The notes under the pieces were generated by a model. It searched no databases. It saw only the letters and a program-made list of their open reading frames with translations, and was not told the DNA's origin. A stretch of DNA of 64,000 nucleotides from Aplysia californica (Eukaryota > Mollusca > Gastropoda > Aplysiida > Aplysiidae). Where the stretch lies: positions 1,840,346 through 1,904,345 of the forward strand of contig NW_004797297.1 of NCBI RefSeq assembly GCF_000002075.1. Reading direction: 5' to 3'. A program made the translations under genes and the position numbers. Shown here piece after piece: positions 10,741 to 24,500 of the stretch (its first letter is position 1; each line of letters begins with the position of its first letter).

Positions 10741-12377
10741 AAAAGATATTTAAGTGTCTTCATAAAGGTAGCCTACTCTTAACAATTTCAACATATAGAG
10801 CAGATTTATTAACGTCACCAATAAGAAACAACCCCTGTTAAGTAATAAAGGTCAGCCCAAAAAGTCACAAGGTGCTGCTTTTAATTGTTGATGATAAATC
10901 TACTCAATGTGGTTGAAATTGTTAAGAGTGCCTTAAAAAATAGTAGAGCTGCTTAAAGAGTAAAGGCTTCTTAACAAGTCAGGAAAATCGGTTTATGGGC
11001 TGAACAAATTTCAGCATCAGGGTGCACTGCTCAAGGTCATTGAATCCACATAGTCTGAGCTCTCAGAGTGTAACTCGGAATTTAAAAAGAAAAGGACTAA
11101 ATATGAAAAATAAAACACTCTGAATTCCATCATATTCATGTTATTGGCAAGGCTAAATTGTATTTTTTTGTTATACAGTATCTACACTCAGTCAGGACAG
11201 AATATTTTCCTGCAACATTGCTATAAAAATAAATTAATAACTGTCAAGAGAAAAAGATGATTAAAGTAAAGGTTACATTTGTATTATAGCAAGACACAAC
11301 AAAAGGATTATATAAGTATAAGTTTATCAGTCAAGACATTACACAGTATTTTCCTTCAATATAAATATATAACTTCTTATGTACAAATGCTGTGTCCATC
11401 TGAGAGTTTTTAATGTGTGTGTGTGTGTGTGTGTTTCTCTGTTCACTCAAACAGGCACTCGAGTGAATTGAACTTTCATGCTGCTATGTGGTGTAGGTGC
11501 ACATGTAGCCTATCATGTCTGAAAGTTGAGAGCATGTCTGTGTGCGCTCGACTTAAATGTTTGTTGATAACGTGGGTGAGAGGGAGAAATGTGTTAGCAT
11601 GTGAAAGAGTAAAATGTAAGTAGAGAAAAAAAGAACCAGTGCAACATATATATATATTATATATGCTTTGAAAATGCTAGTACGGTATTATATTGCACAA
11701 GAACATAATAGAAATTCTCTTTGTTAAAACTCACACCCGCTGATCTTTGTGGAACATCTGAAAGTCTTCACTGATGTTTGGTACTAGATGTACTAGAAGT
11801 TTTGCTTCTGTTATAATACACATCTTAGAGTTCATGACACCCACTATATACTATATGATAGGCAGAGAGTTTTTTCTATGCAATGAGATGTGGCAGACTA
11901 GATTTCTCAATATTTCATCACTATATTCTTTTACCATTAAATCGTTTTTTTTCAAACAACACAAAGTGTCCTCTCCACATAAAACATCAGGACTACACAA
12001 CAATAAGGGCCATTCACTCAAACACTGGGCAAAACTTTCTAAAAATCTGTTAAAACTTGGTTCATACTCTGTTTTAAAATGAAAATCTACTCTGTCTCCG
12101 CCCCTGTCATAATTAATTTAATACGTCACAGAAAATTATATATAATTTTGGTAAACTTAGTTTAACTTCATTATATCAACTTCAGCAAAATATGTTTCAT
12201 CCCAGATACTAGTGGTAAAATATAATCATTGGAACAGGGTCGGAGCTAACATCACAGGAAAGGTTCTGCTGCAAAACTTGGTAATAATTCATATCCAATA
12301 TTGCCTAAGTGAGAAAATAGTGGAAATATGATGACCAAAAATAGTGCTAATATAACAAAAGAAAAAGTTCAAATGCT

Positions 12378-12611
12378 ATGGAGGTGGTCTTGGTTGAAGA
12401 TTTTCACAATACAAATGACATTAGTTCATCAGCCACACAAGTAAGGGATAGATTTATAATTTTCATCTTGGAGACTTCCAAAGATCAGATGAGTTCAGTT
12501 CTCCAACAGGCTAGAAAAATGCAAGCTTTCCCTAGCAGTGCTAATATTACAATCACAAGACAAAAACAGAAGGTAGGAAAATGTGTTCACATCATGATCC
12601 TGTTCCATTAA
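12378..12611 (+). other. Unclassified open frame, 77 codons
   Basis: The frame starts MEVVLVEDFHNTNDISSSAT and has protein-like composition without low complexity. Near its end is AAACAGAAG|GTAGGA, which could be a splice donor. I do not recognise the protein, and no partner exon was found. It could be a decayed transposon frame or chance. Confidence 0.15.
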
Positions 12612-12683
12612 ATAACAGATGTAGGCCTTCTTTTGTGTTCAATATAATTCATGCTTGTGGGGAAAGAAAAGTAAAGTGAGTAG

Positions 12684-12843
12684 TTGGCGGGTGCTCTGGT
12701 GTGGTTTGCTTCTTCTTTCCTATCAAACATTGTCTCTCCTCCTTCTTTTTTATGTTTGTTACTCTCTTGTAACACCTCTAATCATCGGTACTTATATGAC
12801 TTTATTGTGTTCCAAGTGCCGTAGAACACTAACTAAAAACTGA
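12684..12843 (+). mobile_element. Repeat with GCGGGTGCTCTGGTGTGG head and shared tail
   Basis: Shares its body (GCGGGTGCTCTGGTG... CTTCTTTCCTATCAAACAT) with the inverted copies at 20733-20925 and 46785-46945. It ends in a degenerate version of the tail TATGACTTTATTGTGTTCCA followed by A-rich sequence. It is probably a SINE or the 3' end of a LINE. Confidence 0.65.
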
Positions 12844-13543
12844 AAGAAAAGTACAGACCATAACATTTAAACAAGACCAGTTTTATACATTTGCACTATT
12901 CGTATCGAAGCTCACTTTAAAAGAGATATATATATATCACATTGAGTGAAAGACAGAAGTATGAAAGTGAAGAAATGGAAGGGCAAGGAAATGATTACCA
13001 TTCAGGTATCCAAAATCATTATTATATCACCGTTTTCAATTAATGTATTACTTCGAGCAAAATATGAAACACGGGTATTGCATAAAATGCAGACACTAAA
13101 TCTATTGAGTTTTATACCACAGTACTTTTCCAATGGCACCTTACATTGAAAAAATCTCTCGGACAAAAAGTGCATTTTATGTTCACAATCTGCTGAGAAC
13201 ATGAACGTTTTTTTTTCATTATGTAGGTTAGCTATAATTTATAATTGGTTTCAGACTTTTACTTCAATTTTTCCACAAAAAGAGTCTTTCACTTTCATTC
13301 ATGTTCAAGGTAGAAATCAAATGACTCTCAGCTGATCAGATTTTTATCAACGGGGTGACAACAAGTGTTGAAGGGTATGACAACAACAACCCAAAATTCC
13401 ACTGTTCAAAAAGTAGACAGTATTGGTCACAGGCTTGTTTTACAGAAAACAGAAATAATACTGATTCTGTCTCTTTACTTCATTCAATGTATTTTGAGAG
13501 CTATTTAATTTATTGGTATTATGTTTAATGAAGGAAAGCAATA

Positions 13544-14327
13544 CAGTGGAACTCAGATTCAACAAGGTCGCCAGTCCTGATCTAAAATCTCGTTGAATCC
13601 GAGTGTGCGTTAGAGCAAACATGAGGTTTTGTGTAGATAATTACAGGCTTTGAGCAAGTAATGTATAAAGAGAAGTAACAAGTGGTGCCTGAAATGCCTC
13701 CATATTATGAACTGAAAAAAACCCAATTCGTTCAAATGCATGCCTGTGTCATCTCAATTGTTTGCCAAAAAGTTGTGTTGCTGTGTAGAGCCTAGCATAC
13801 AGCAACTTTTGATTCCATAGACAGCACACAATTCATTACGTAGATCTACGTCAAGACTAGCTTATTGTAAAATTGTAATAATGATTAGTTGCCGAGAGAA
13901 AAAAGACTGACGCGTTATAGTTACAGTATCTGCGATGTTCCACGCACTGACTGCTGGTGCCCCCCCCCCCCCCGACACGCACACACTGTCACACATGTGC
14001 AGGCCACCCATCGGACCCGGACACTGACACACGCTGGAGTAGATACGTGTGCGTGCCAACAATGCATGTGTTGGTATGAAAGAAGGCCACTGATTATTTG
14101 CATGCAATCGGGTAAGTGAATAATGGTTCATGATGCGGGTTCAATGGATGGTTTCCGGGAATATAAAAAAGTTTGTTGTGGGAGATTAATTAGCAAAATT
14201 AAAGCCACGTCAGCAGGCGCTGTTCACCCTGGAAGCAACCTCGTTGATTCCCGAGCTTGCGGATTTAAGTGTTCGTTGAATCCATCTCTTGTTGAATCCG
14301 AGTTCTCGTTGAATCCGAATTCCACAG
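13544..14327. mobile_element. Pogo-like element, 784 bp, family A copy 1
   Basis: Left end CAGTGGAACTCAGATTCAAC; right end, reverse-complemented, CTGTGGAATTCGGATTCAAC. TA flanks both sides (13542-13543 and 14328-14329). The word GTTGAATCC recurs several times just inside the right end (14244-14320). The whole body aligns in opposite orientation with the element at 48070-49497, including ACCATCCATTGAACCC/ACCATCCACGGCACC and ACCTCATGTTTG blocks. Confidence 0.85.
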
Positions 14328-14364
14328 TATTTCATGGTAGTGAGGAAACCTGATATCATATGAT

Positions 14365-14831
14365 TACAGGGATGGTGGGACCAGAGAAAAAGTGCTGCTC
14401 AGATCCCTGTTAAATCAGAAATGCAAAGGAAGAAAGCATTTGAGGACTAATCCAGCTGTATTTATTCCTGGGTAGTTTCCCTTGCCACAAGCACCTGGTG
14501 GCTGGCCTGTGCTTGACACATCGCGCGTGTGCGTGCGGGTAGCTAGGCTAAGGGCTAGATCGAAGTCTGCAGCATACCGCAGCCCTCTCTCGCTTCACCC
14601 ACTGCGTGTGCTTGCAGTGGCGCGGCTTGCGGGGGCTTGCTCCATCACTGTGTTACTCTCTCTCTCTTATTTTTTACACATTGTTAACGAGCCTTTGTCC
14701 CTGCTATTACCGATTGGGCTCCAACAAGGCTCTGTTATTGCCAATAACTTTTAATAGAGACAAAGAGTAGGAAAAAAAGGGAACTAAAAAAATCCCTGTT
14801 ATTACGTGGCCTGTTATTATGGTTCCCACTG
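14365..14831. mobile_element. Probable pogo-like element, right terminus clear
   Basis: The right end reads, reverse-complemented, CAGTGGGAACCATAATAACA and is followed by TA at 14832. The word TAATAACAGG recurs internally. The left limit is uncertain, so the start given here is approximate. Confidence 0.45.
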
Positions 14832-15312
14832 TACTACTGTTAGACATCAATTAATAATTTTTGGAATCTCTGATTTCAACAATTTGCATAAAATTAAAAT
14901 ACCATTGGCATGTATTTTTGAGTTTTATTAGCATTTCCTTCTAAATGAATTTCAAATTCATAAATAAACAATATTACTGGTATAACAAATTTGTCTCTCT
15001 GCTGACCCCTTTCAATATGTTACATGGACATACGATGCAAGGGGCAAGAAATAGAGCAAAGCAGCTATGACCAATATATCATATATATGGCAAATCATAG
15101 TCAGAGGAGATCACTGCCATCTTTTAAAAACAAAGCAGGCCCAAAGCTTGATCATTCATCAAGGACAAGACCATTCAACCTCAAGACCACTTGTGTCCTC
15201 ACAAGACTCTGCAGGAAAGCTCTTGATGATGCGACTTAGGTAGGTAGGGGCCTACAGTATCATCTTTGATACTTTAAAAGACTTTGAAAAAAATAAGGAA
15301 AGAAGAAGCATA

Positions 15313-15549
15313 ATGTATGCTAGTGGGTCATCTCTGGTTTACGAGCAAAGAGTGAGCACAGTGAGTTTAAAAAAATGTATGATTCTGCTGAAAAATGATC
15401 TCGAACGGTTGCTTAAATTTTCTGACATCGAGGAACCAATTATAATGGCTGCTTCTGTAGCAGTAGAAAGAGAAAATACAGAAGGCAATTATACTGTTCT
15501 TCCACAGGAAGAAATTGACAGGACTAAGGACAGTTTCACCAGCTCTTGA
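15313..15549 (+). other. Unclassified open frame, 78 codons
   Basis: The C-terminal part (LKKCMILLKNDLERLLKFSD and onward to a TGA) has ordinary protein-like composition and no low complexity. It lies on the strand opposite CEP72, close to that gene's likely 3' UTR. I do not recognise it. It may be the decayed end of a transposon protein or a small unknown gene. Confidence 0.2.
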
Positions 15550-15981
15550 AACAAAATATACAAATGGATTACACTTGTACTTGTACTTGTACCACATTGA
15601 CCTGAAAACACATTTTGTGTTTATCACTTTTAAACTCTCAGTCGTACACAAAGTTCATGGTACTCAAAATGTCAAAACATCCAATTTAAAATGAGCGTCC
15701 AAATTTTGACCTGTCGAAATGGGAGGATAAACATTGCAATCTGAGGGAGGTATGTGAAGAAGAAGCATATGTCAGAGTGATATAGGCGCTAAATTCTGAA
15801 CAAATCAAGATGAAAAAAAGAAAAAAGATTTCTCAGAGGTATAAATTCATGCCTGAACTATTCTAGACCAACTAATGGTGGTGTTGGAAATGCTGTAGCT
15901 TAAAAACTATAAATATAGAGGAAGACGAGAGCAAGTTTCTACATATTCACATTTGTACATGCAACACATATTTCACATTTC

Positions 15982-16207
15982 TCAGCTGTCTTTCATATCA
16001 AGACTATCGCTGTAGTGGTTGGACAAGGATTGACTGTTGTTGGTGTTGCCACTGCCGCTAAAATTGTGCGACCTGGAGACAGAGGAATATGCAAGAGTGG
16101 ACTTGAGTTGGTCATAGCTCCAGTGCATCTGCTCAATTTCCTTATGGTGTTTGTGTTTCGTTTCTTGAAGTTCTTTCAGCAGGTGATCGTTTGTTTCCAC
16201 CAGAGAT
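15982..16207 (-). CDS. CEP72: CEP72 exon 15, C-terminus and stop
   Basis: Starts SLVETNDHLLKELQETKHKH (human SLVSTNEHLLQELSQVRAQH), continues IEQMHWSYDQLKSTLA, and ends with a Ser/Asn-rich tail and TGA at 15982-15984. Confidence 0.96.
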
Positions 16208-18546
16208 CTGTGCAGGGAGACAAATAAAAGACTCACACATGGAGAAAATGTTAATAACAAATGTCAAAAATCAATGGTAGGCTACTACTATCAAATAAAC
16301 ATTGCAAAATTTCTCTAGGCTAACTACCTAATAAATTGCAAATATCTTCTAAAGAAAGGATATGGAAGAAAAAGATCTGAAACACTTTAAAAACATGTTT
16401 TTAAAAAGTAACTACAGCATGGCCGATCAAAAATGGCAAATCTTAAAAATAAATTCACATTTCAGGGATAAAACTAACAAATATGTTGTGCTGTAAAAAG
16501 ACAGGGCAGAAACACAATGTAGAAATAATTATCATTAGAGCTAGGTCTTTAAGAAAAAGATATGGTTGAACTGATGATTCATCCGACTAGAGCTACACAG
16601 AGAAAAGAAAAAGATATAATGGCCATTTGGTCATGCAGAGAAAAGACAAAGTACGCAAAATCAAACAACGGATTGCCCAGAACACAACAACTCACTTATG
16701 ACTCTCTTGCAACATGCTGGCCAGCTCCTGAACTTGGCTGAATTGTTTTAGTTTGGTCCTCATCAAGTCGATCTCTTGATTTAGTGCAACATTCTGTCGG
16801 TGAAGGTCATCTGAGCAAAGAAGAAGCAAATTTTCAAGCGCACTACATGAAGGCTCTCTTTTTTTAGTCCCAGTGCAATATTCTATGCAACATTGAAAGT
16901 TTTTAAAAAAAGGACCAAATTAAAAAATAAAAACCTTCTAAAACATATCACAAGAATATAAACAAAAAAACATTCCACATATTATATAATGCAGTGGCAG
17001 TGGCAGTAAGATCTTGAGCTGAGACCAAAACGTTCTCCTCCAGTTAAGAAAGTAACGTGACAAATAATGATTTTGAAGAAAAGCATTCACTGACAGGTGT
17101 AAGTCTTTTGTAGAAAGGAAGATCAAGTGTCATTCAAGAAATGAAGAGCGGGTCCTTCAACCAGTGTAAAATAATTCATACATATCTGGCCCTGCGGAAA
17201 ATTTCATTTTTAAAATAGAAATATTGCACAAAATTGCAAGGTTAACTGTCTAAAAATTGCAACCTTCCCATCCCAGGCGCATTAAAATAGGCTTATTTAG
17301 ATTTTCAGTTTAAATAATATCAACACGCGAGTACGTTAACAATAAGTTATCAACCAAATAAAATATAATACCGCTTGACACAAAAAAAATGGATGTTTTC
17401 GTAATAACTTTTAAATGAAAGCATAAAATTTAACCAAATTTAGTACATACTGGGTACTTGGTTCATGCAAAGATCTAGAAGTGCATGAAGTTTTATGAGG
17501 TTTAGTCAAAAAACAAAAATTTGATGGAAGATTTATGAAACAACCTCTTAAATTACAAAATATGCTTCAATCAGTTCAGATCCTGTTCTTGAAACCTTCG
17601 ATACACCTGTAATCTGTACAGTAGTCTCCGCCTAAACGCACGCCATACAAAAGCACGCTCCGCTCAAAAGCACACTTTCGTCATCTGATGGGTTTTTTAC
17701 TGTATAATTTAGATGTACAAACGCACGGTCACGCCCTCTAAACGCACGCTCCGATCCTCTAAACGCACGCTCCGATCCGCTAAACACGCCGACAAGTTGG
17801 GGGGACTCAAATGTTGTTTGATTGGCCACTGGAAATGTATCTTTAAGAGAAGGTTTCTGACTGGTGTTTGAGTTTGAGTGACTGCGTGTTATGTTTAGTT
17901 AGATCTAGGCCTGTTGCGCGAAACGCGTAAATGCCGTAAAACACTAGACAGGCCTCTATAGGATTAAAGATTAGCCAAGTAAGCCTAATATTACTAATAA
18001 GCTGCGCTCGAAGAACTTATAACGTACTTGTTCAACGAATCACAAGACAAAATGTTTCTCGAGGATGATTCAGCATGAAATTACCGTCGAGGGCGGTCGC
18101 TTGGAAAGCCACTTGGCTGGTCCGTCGTCTCTATGACTATGACCAACAGTTTCCTCTTAGGCTATCTGTTCCCGACGTTTATAGTGCATATTCATTACTT
18201 TGAGTTTCTTTAGAAAATAGCATTCCAAGTTCCTGCCGATAAAAAGTTCAATCGGTGCTTCCAAACAAAAGAGATAACAGAACTTTTTTTTTTTTTTTAA
18301 AAAGAATCGGACGCAACAGACGCAATGACAAAAAAGCAGGATACTGCCGGCTGAAATCAGGAAAATCGGGATGGTAGAGATTTGGGGCAAAAAATCGGGA
18401 TATCCTGATTAAATCGGAATGAGTGGCAGGTCTGGTTAATGTATTTTTGCCTAAAATTGCAAAAAATTGTGGTTTTATTGCGGAACTTGAAAAAAAACGT
18501 GGCTGCAACTGCGATTTCCTGGGGGGGGGGGCGGGGGCAGACATGT

Positions 18547-18588
<42 letters not shown>

Positions 18589-21500
18589 AATGTAAGTACG
18601 TCTAAAGAAAAAAAAAAGAATATATACAACAACAAAGCAATAATTACCCAGAACGCTCTGGTTTGCCGTCGAGGTCTCAGAAGCTGCTGCTCCGCTGTGA
18701 TATCGTGAAACAGGAGCCGCTGACTCCAAGCTGTCCAGTCTTTTCTGCAGAGCTCTGTTCTCATGTAAATAGTGGCGGATTTCTTCATGCATACGAGCCT
18801 TGAACATGAAGGAGAGGAAAACAAAGTAGATGTCATTCAGCAAAATAATATCCAACATCATTAATACAAGTAAGAAACAAAAAGGTCTAGCGAAAAAGAA
18901 TTGTAAAAAGACAAAGAGAAAAACGAGCAAAAAGAAGGAAAAAGGACAGATGTCATACAAAATAAAACCAGGAAGAAAAGGAAGTAAAGGTACAAAATAT
19001 CCCACCAAACACCAGTTGGTAGGAGTAGGAGACCATTCTATCAATTATATATATTTGTTGTCTCCAGGGAAGTATTTTCCTGACGCTTTTCCTACATATA
19101 TATATATATATTCTAGTGATGCTGAAACCCTTTAAAATTTAACTGTGTCTTTCTGAGCTCTCCCATTAAAGATCTAGTGGACACCAACTCTATGTCATTG
19201 TTCCATAATGCCTCCCAGGGGCAAAACTAACCATGTCATCCTTCGCTCTTTTCAAAGAAATCTTCATCTCCTCCTCTGATGGGGAAAGGAGTTCAGCAGT
19301 CTGATTTGCTCGCAATGTCGCATTCTCTTCTTTCAATTTCCCGATGGTCTGGCGAAGAGTTCTTGTTTCCTCCTCCTTACCCCCTTCAGCACTAACGAAA
19401 TCATTTAGTAATCTCCCAGCTTGTTCTGGTGGAAGAAAGCATTTTATTGCAGAAAAATACATTATAAATATGATATTAAAATCAGCACTTTATTAACCCT
19501 ATCCGTACGTCGTGTTTTACAATCGCATCCATACGATGAGGGGAACTCTGTTCCACCACTTTCCAAAGGGGAAATTTACTCATTAATTCGATCCGTACGC
19601 TTTGCACAGCAGTCTGTCAAAATTTATTTTTTTAAAATACTGAAAGTTTCTAAGAGATCTTCGCACCAGAAGTATTCTAAAATGTGAAGAATACAACCCG
19701 GGGGGTACAAAATGACCCCAGGGCGTACGGATAGGGTTAAAAAAAAACACTTGAAAAGTACCAACCACAAGATTAAGATGAACACTACCGTACTTTTATT
19801 AGCATTTTGAAGAACAAAAGAAAACGTTTTTTCCAACACACTGCATAGTTAATAAAGTAGAAGGGCCTTTAACTTTAATCAAACCAATATATCAATTCAC
19901 TTAGCCCAAAGTTATTAGAGAGTGGGGGTTGGGAGGGGGGGAATACTTCAAAACAAAAGCAAAAGCAGTTAAACTGAGCTTTCTACTTTCCCTTTTCACA
20001 CGCATCATGATATAAAATATTGATACAAACAATCAATAATTAGAAAGTCCGAAGCATCAAAACTTTTCTTTTTTGTCATTTATCATTCAGTTTTATAACC
20101 ACAGAGCACAGTTAAATATCCATACTCACCAACAAATTTTGTGTGATTGTGCAAAGACTGAGAGCCATTCCAGTATCTGTCCACAAGGTTGAGTAAACTA
20201 TTGAGGAATTTTTTGTGCGCAATGTCCATATCTGTATGTCCCTCCCCTCTCAGCACCTGCCACAGTTGAGAAATGAGAACAGAAAAATAAGATGATTCAC
20301 ACTGGGGGATCTACTGCATTTCAAGTCTTTCTTGTGATGGGGAATGCACAAAGATATTCTGAAATAGATTATCAGACAAAGGCACAAGTAAGGTCCACTA
20401 ATCGGAACAATCATCATGAAAGAAATACTAACAATGTGAAAGCAAAAGCTTAAAAGTTAGAAGCTTCCTGTCGTGACCTTCTAGTGTAGCATTAGAAATT
20501 TTTTAACAAAACAAAAATTTGTGACTTATGCATGTTCACAGAGTCAGAGCTATTTTTTAACATTTTTACAACAAGTGAGAAAAAATGTATGGCATTGGTG
20601 GTGGCTAGAGGGGACCACAGTTGAGTCCTACTTTTGTTTTCTTTTCCTCTGTTGTTTCTGTTCATTTGATGTACATTTTGCCTGCATTAAAAACAACATG
20701 ACTGCTCAGTGTAAGACTCTTAGTTTAGTTACCATTTTAGTAGAGGTTTTTCGGCGCTCGCAACTGCATAAGGTCATATATGAGCGTCAGAAGATTAGAG
20801 GTCTTACAAGAGAGTAACAAACATAAAAAAGAAGAAGGGGAGATAAGGACGATAGAAGTTTGATAGGAAAGAAGGAGCAAACCACATTAGAGCACCCGCC
20901 AACCACCCACAGTGTAAGCCTCTGCCATTCACCATTTTGAAAAGTGATGTATGACGGGGTCTTACACTGAGCAATCAAGCAGTCACTTAGAAGTGTGTCT
21001 GGTGCTTCTCAGTACCCAAACAAACAAGCATCACTTCCTGAACAGAATGTAGTGTCAACAAATTTATCCCAGAGCAGATGCTGACTCCCATAGTATACCT
21101 GGATTGAGGGAAAAGTCTTTTTTTTCACGTACAGGAGATCCCCTTGTCTGTTTCAGCACTCACCCACAGTACAAGTTACAGATATAAGTTTCTGACACAT
21201 AGAACAAGTTATCTTCAGATGTAAGTTTCTCACTCACAGTACAAAGAAGCTGACACAGGTTTATTCAGAGGTTTCTGATTTACTTAATTCGATAACAAAC
21301 AATTTGCACACTCTACCATGATGGGGTCTGTATCACTAATTCATTAACAGGGATTGTTAGGAGTAAGTAATTAATAAAAAGTCAAATATACATCAAAATC
21401 AGCTATCAAATTAACATTTAAACAAACAAGCCTGAGCATACCATCCATAATGAAGACAAACATTTATTGGAAGACTTTTCAGCCCTGCACTTAGCGACTT

Positions 21501-24500
21501 GTGAAGTCTTTACCTACCTGTCTCCCCAAATGTCTGGAACACTCTCTACAGTGACATAACACAGCTGATAAAAACTTGTAACTTCTTTGCCATATCAACA
21601 GGCTGAAGGGCTCAAACTCAAAGGGCCAATGAATCAGAAAAGTAAAGTAAAATAAGTAAAGAAAACTTTTTAGCTTCAGAGGTAGTCTTGAAAAAAAATT
21701 GAGTCACAAAACACTAGTTCTAAAGACAAGAGTATCTGCAAAAAAGAAACAGAGCCTGTACCTGTCTGTTGGGTACACTGTTACTTCTACGATGGCCAGG
21801 TTTTCCTGATGTCATCCGCTCTCCCTCACAGTCTGTCTGCAGAAGTGAGCCCTGAACATCTGGAGGAAGACTTCTAGAATCCTGGGAATTCACTAAGTAA
21901 AGAAAATGACATCAGAGGTACATTATGTTGTCATATCTAAACTTAAGTATGCTGGCAAAGAGAAGATCTGGTACATAAAAAAGGAAACCAAGAACCACAT
22001 TTTTTCTCATCTACGGAAATACAAAATGTTGACAAATTGTAAATTAAAAGTTTTAGAAAGTTAAACATTGACATTTTCAGTAAACAAACAAAACAAGAAC
22101 ATCAGAATTAGATGCTTTCACGAAAATTTCAGAATATTGTTAAGATGTCTTTCAAGAGTGCCATCATCTTCTTGCATTAGACAATGCCAAATCACTTCTG
22201 TTGACAAATCACATTTTTAAATGAGCCATGAATACTTTTCGTGCCAATTTTATGCCCCAGCCAAAATAACAACAACACTTACATGATTATCTTAAGTCAT
22301 TATTGTGAGGATTTCTTCTTTAAAATTACAAAAAACAGCACAACCAGCTAACAAAAAAACCCAAAGTGCAGCCCTGGCAATCACTGTCCAACATTTTTAT
22401 AAAACAAATCCTGCCATAACCTTACCAGTTGGGCCATCAGGGTGCGGGGTAAAGAATCCTTGGCCTCTATACTTGCTGTGTGCTTCCACTTGGTCAGAAA
22501 ACAAAAGGTTAGGATCCTTTCTGAGAAGAACAAGACCATTAGCACAGTAATCATTATTGCATTACTAAAAAGAAATCATTAAAGAAACATTTTTTATCTT
22601 CATGTTTCTATCAAGCCAATAACATCACTGTGGTAAAAAAAGATAGTGCAATAGTGTTTTTTAGGGAGGGGATTTTATCCAAGGCTGTCCGTTTGACTGA
22701 ACATTTTTGGGTGCTTGCATTCTATTTTTTTCTTTGTTTTTGTCTTTACTTAGCACAGATAATAGAGTTTCCTTATCAGTCATGTATTATCTTAATCAAT
22801 ATCATAATTTTCAACTGGCTTCATTTATACACTCGATGCAAAATTTGAAAATAGAGTTATGTTGCTATCCTGCATCCTGACTACAACCCACATCTAATTA
22901 ATCAATTTTCTTTGTGGCAAAATTTCTTCCACAACACCACCGCAGCATTAAAAATCTTTTTTTTGTTTGTTTGCTATATTACGCATTTTTGTGAGAGCTT
23001 TATCTCCTCATTTTTTCTAGTCCTAGAATTATGGATATATATATAGTATAGTGGGTTCTGCTATGTAGGCTATGCCTTCATACATCCTACCTGGAGCCAT
23101 CTCCAATCCTCTGCACATTGTCTGATGGGGCCGCCATGATGTGAGGATATAACTCTTCTGCTTTACTCAGCGCTGATGACTTTGGGGCTGGTGCGATCTT
23201 ATTGGCAGCTTGACTCTGGAAAAATGACAGACTGTGTACAACTAAGCACAGATAACTCAACATGCAAAACTCGAATTCATACTCTGAACAATATGGCATT
23301 TATCGACTGAACTGCTATCATATTCTTTGTATTGGCAGCACTGATTTCTCAAACACCCATAAGAATATGTTGAACAGCTCATCTCGAAAAGCCCAAACAG
23401 ATTTTTCCTCAAAATTGTCTTTACTTCAAATTTCCCTGCACGCATTATGAAAAACGGTCAAACCTGACATCATCGAGAGTATCAGGATACATGAGCCCAC
23501 CAGGTACGCCCTCGCATAGCGTGATGTGACACACTGCTGGTATCAAGACACAAAATCACACACAACCCATAAAGTGCGTAACTTCCTTGAATCTAGTCAT
23601 GTGAGGGTGGGTGCTGGGTGGTAAGATATGATCGAAGACAGACAGTATCGTGCTGCACTGAGCTATATGGTGTGTGAATTATGTTTGGGTTTGATTGCGT
23701 GCGTGTGTGGTTGTTTGAACTTGAAGGTATGGATTGGGACGTGATTACATAAGAGGGGTTGGTGGTGCGTTCTGACCAGTGTTGGTTATATTGTTCTGAC
23801 CCTGATCAGACTGTTCTTAGTTGCCAGGTTCAACAGGATCCCTCTCTTCCTTTCTTTTGCTTTGACACCGTACAAGGCACATGCACAATCCATCACTTCT
23901 AGTCTTTTAGCAATATCACATAGCTTTCATGATGGCAGAAAAGAGAAAATATTTGTCAGACAATAGAACTCCCACAGCAAATTTTAACAGAGGTTGACTA
24001 AAAGTCCTGTTGTAAAATGGAAGTTTGTTAAAGGTATGATATCCCTAAATCAACCCTTTCAGCGTTTCTATAAATTTGAGATAAAATTTTAAATGCCAGC
24101 AATTGATGTCAACCCAACCGAAAGCAAGCACACTTTGCTGATACAGTTACTTCCCTTCATTTCCTTCCAAATCTCTCTTTTTTTTGCAGTTTTGCGGCTT
24201 ACTCAAATTACAGATCTGTTAATCTTCCACATGATTGAGATAACCAAGATCACCTGAATAAACATTCTAATAATGTGAACAGGAAATTGAAATAGAATAC
24301 AAAGATGAAGTCAAGCAAAGTAGCGGTACAGTATTTTCTTATCTTATACTTGAAGATGCAGAGTGATTTCTGAGTAGACAGAAAGGACAACATAGAGAAA
24401 TTCAAGTGAAAATTTGTTATGGCAGAGTATCATACAATTTAACATATAGTCGTATTTTTTGTCCGAAAACGAAAAAAAAAACTGATTTATTTCTGAACAC

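Larger units (their letters stand above)
10741..13543. other. Intergenic region with one repeat tail and no supported gene
   Basis: AT-rich, with short (GT)n at 11413-11433 and TA-rich stretches. An unclassified 77-codon frame is listed separately, and the repeat at 12684-12843 is the only recognised element. Confidence 0.5.

Noticed and set aside
18475-19044. Long minus-strand frames of 159 and 189 codons around 18.4-19.0 kb
   Set aside because: They include CEP72 exon 13 (18648-18798) but read through its introns, a TA repeat and a G-run. Only the exon is supported.
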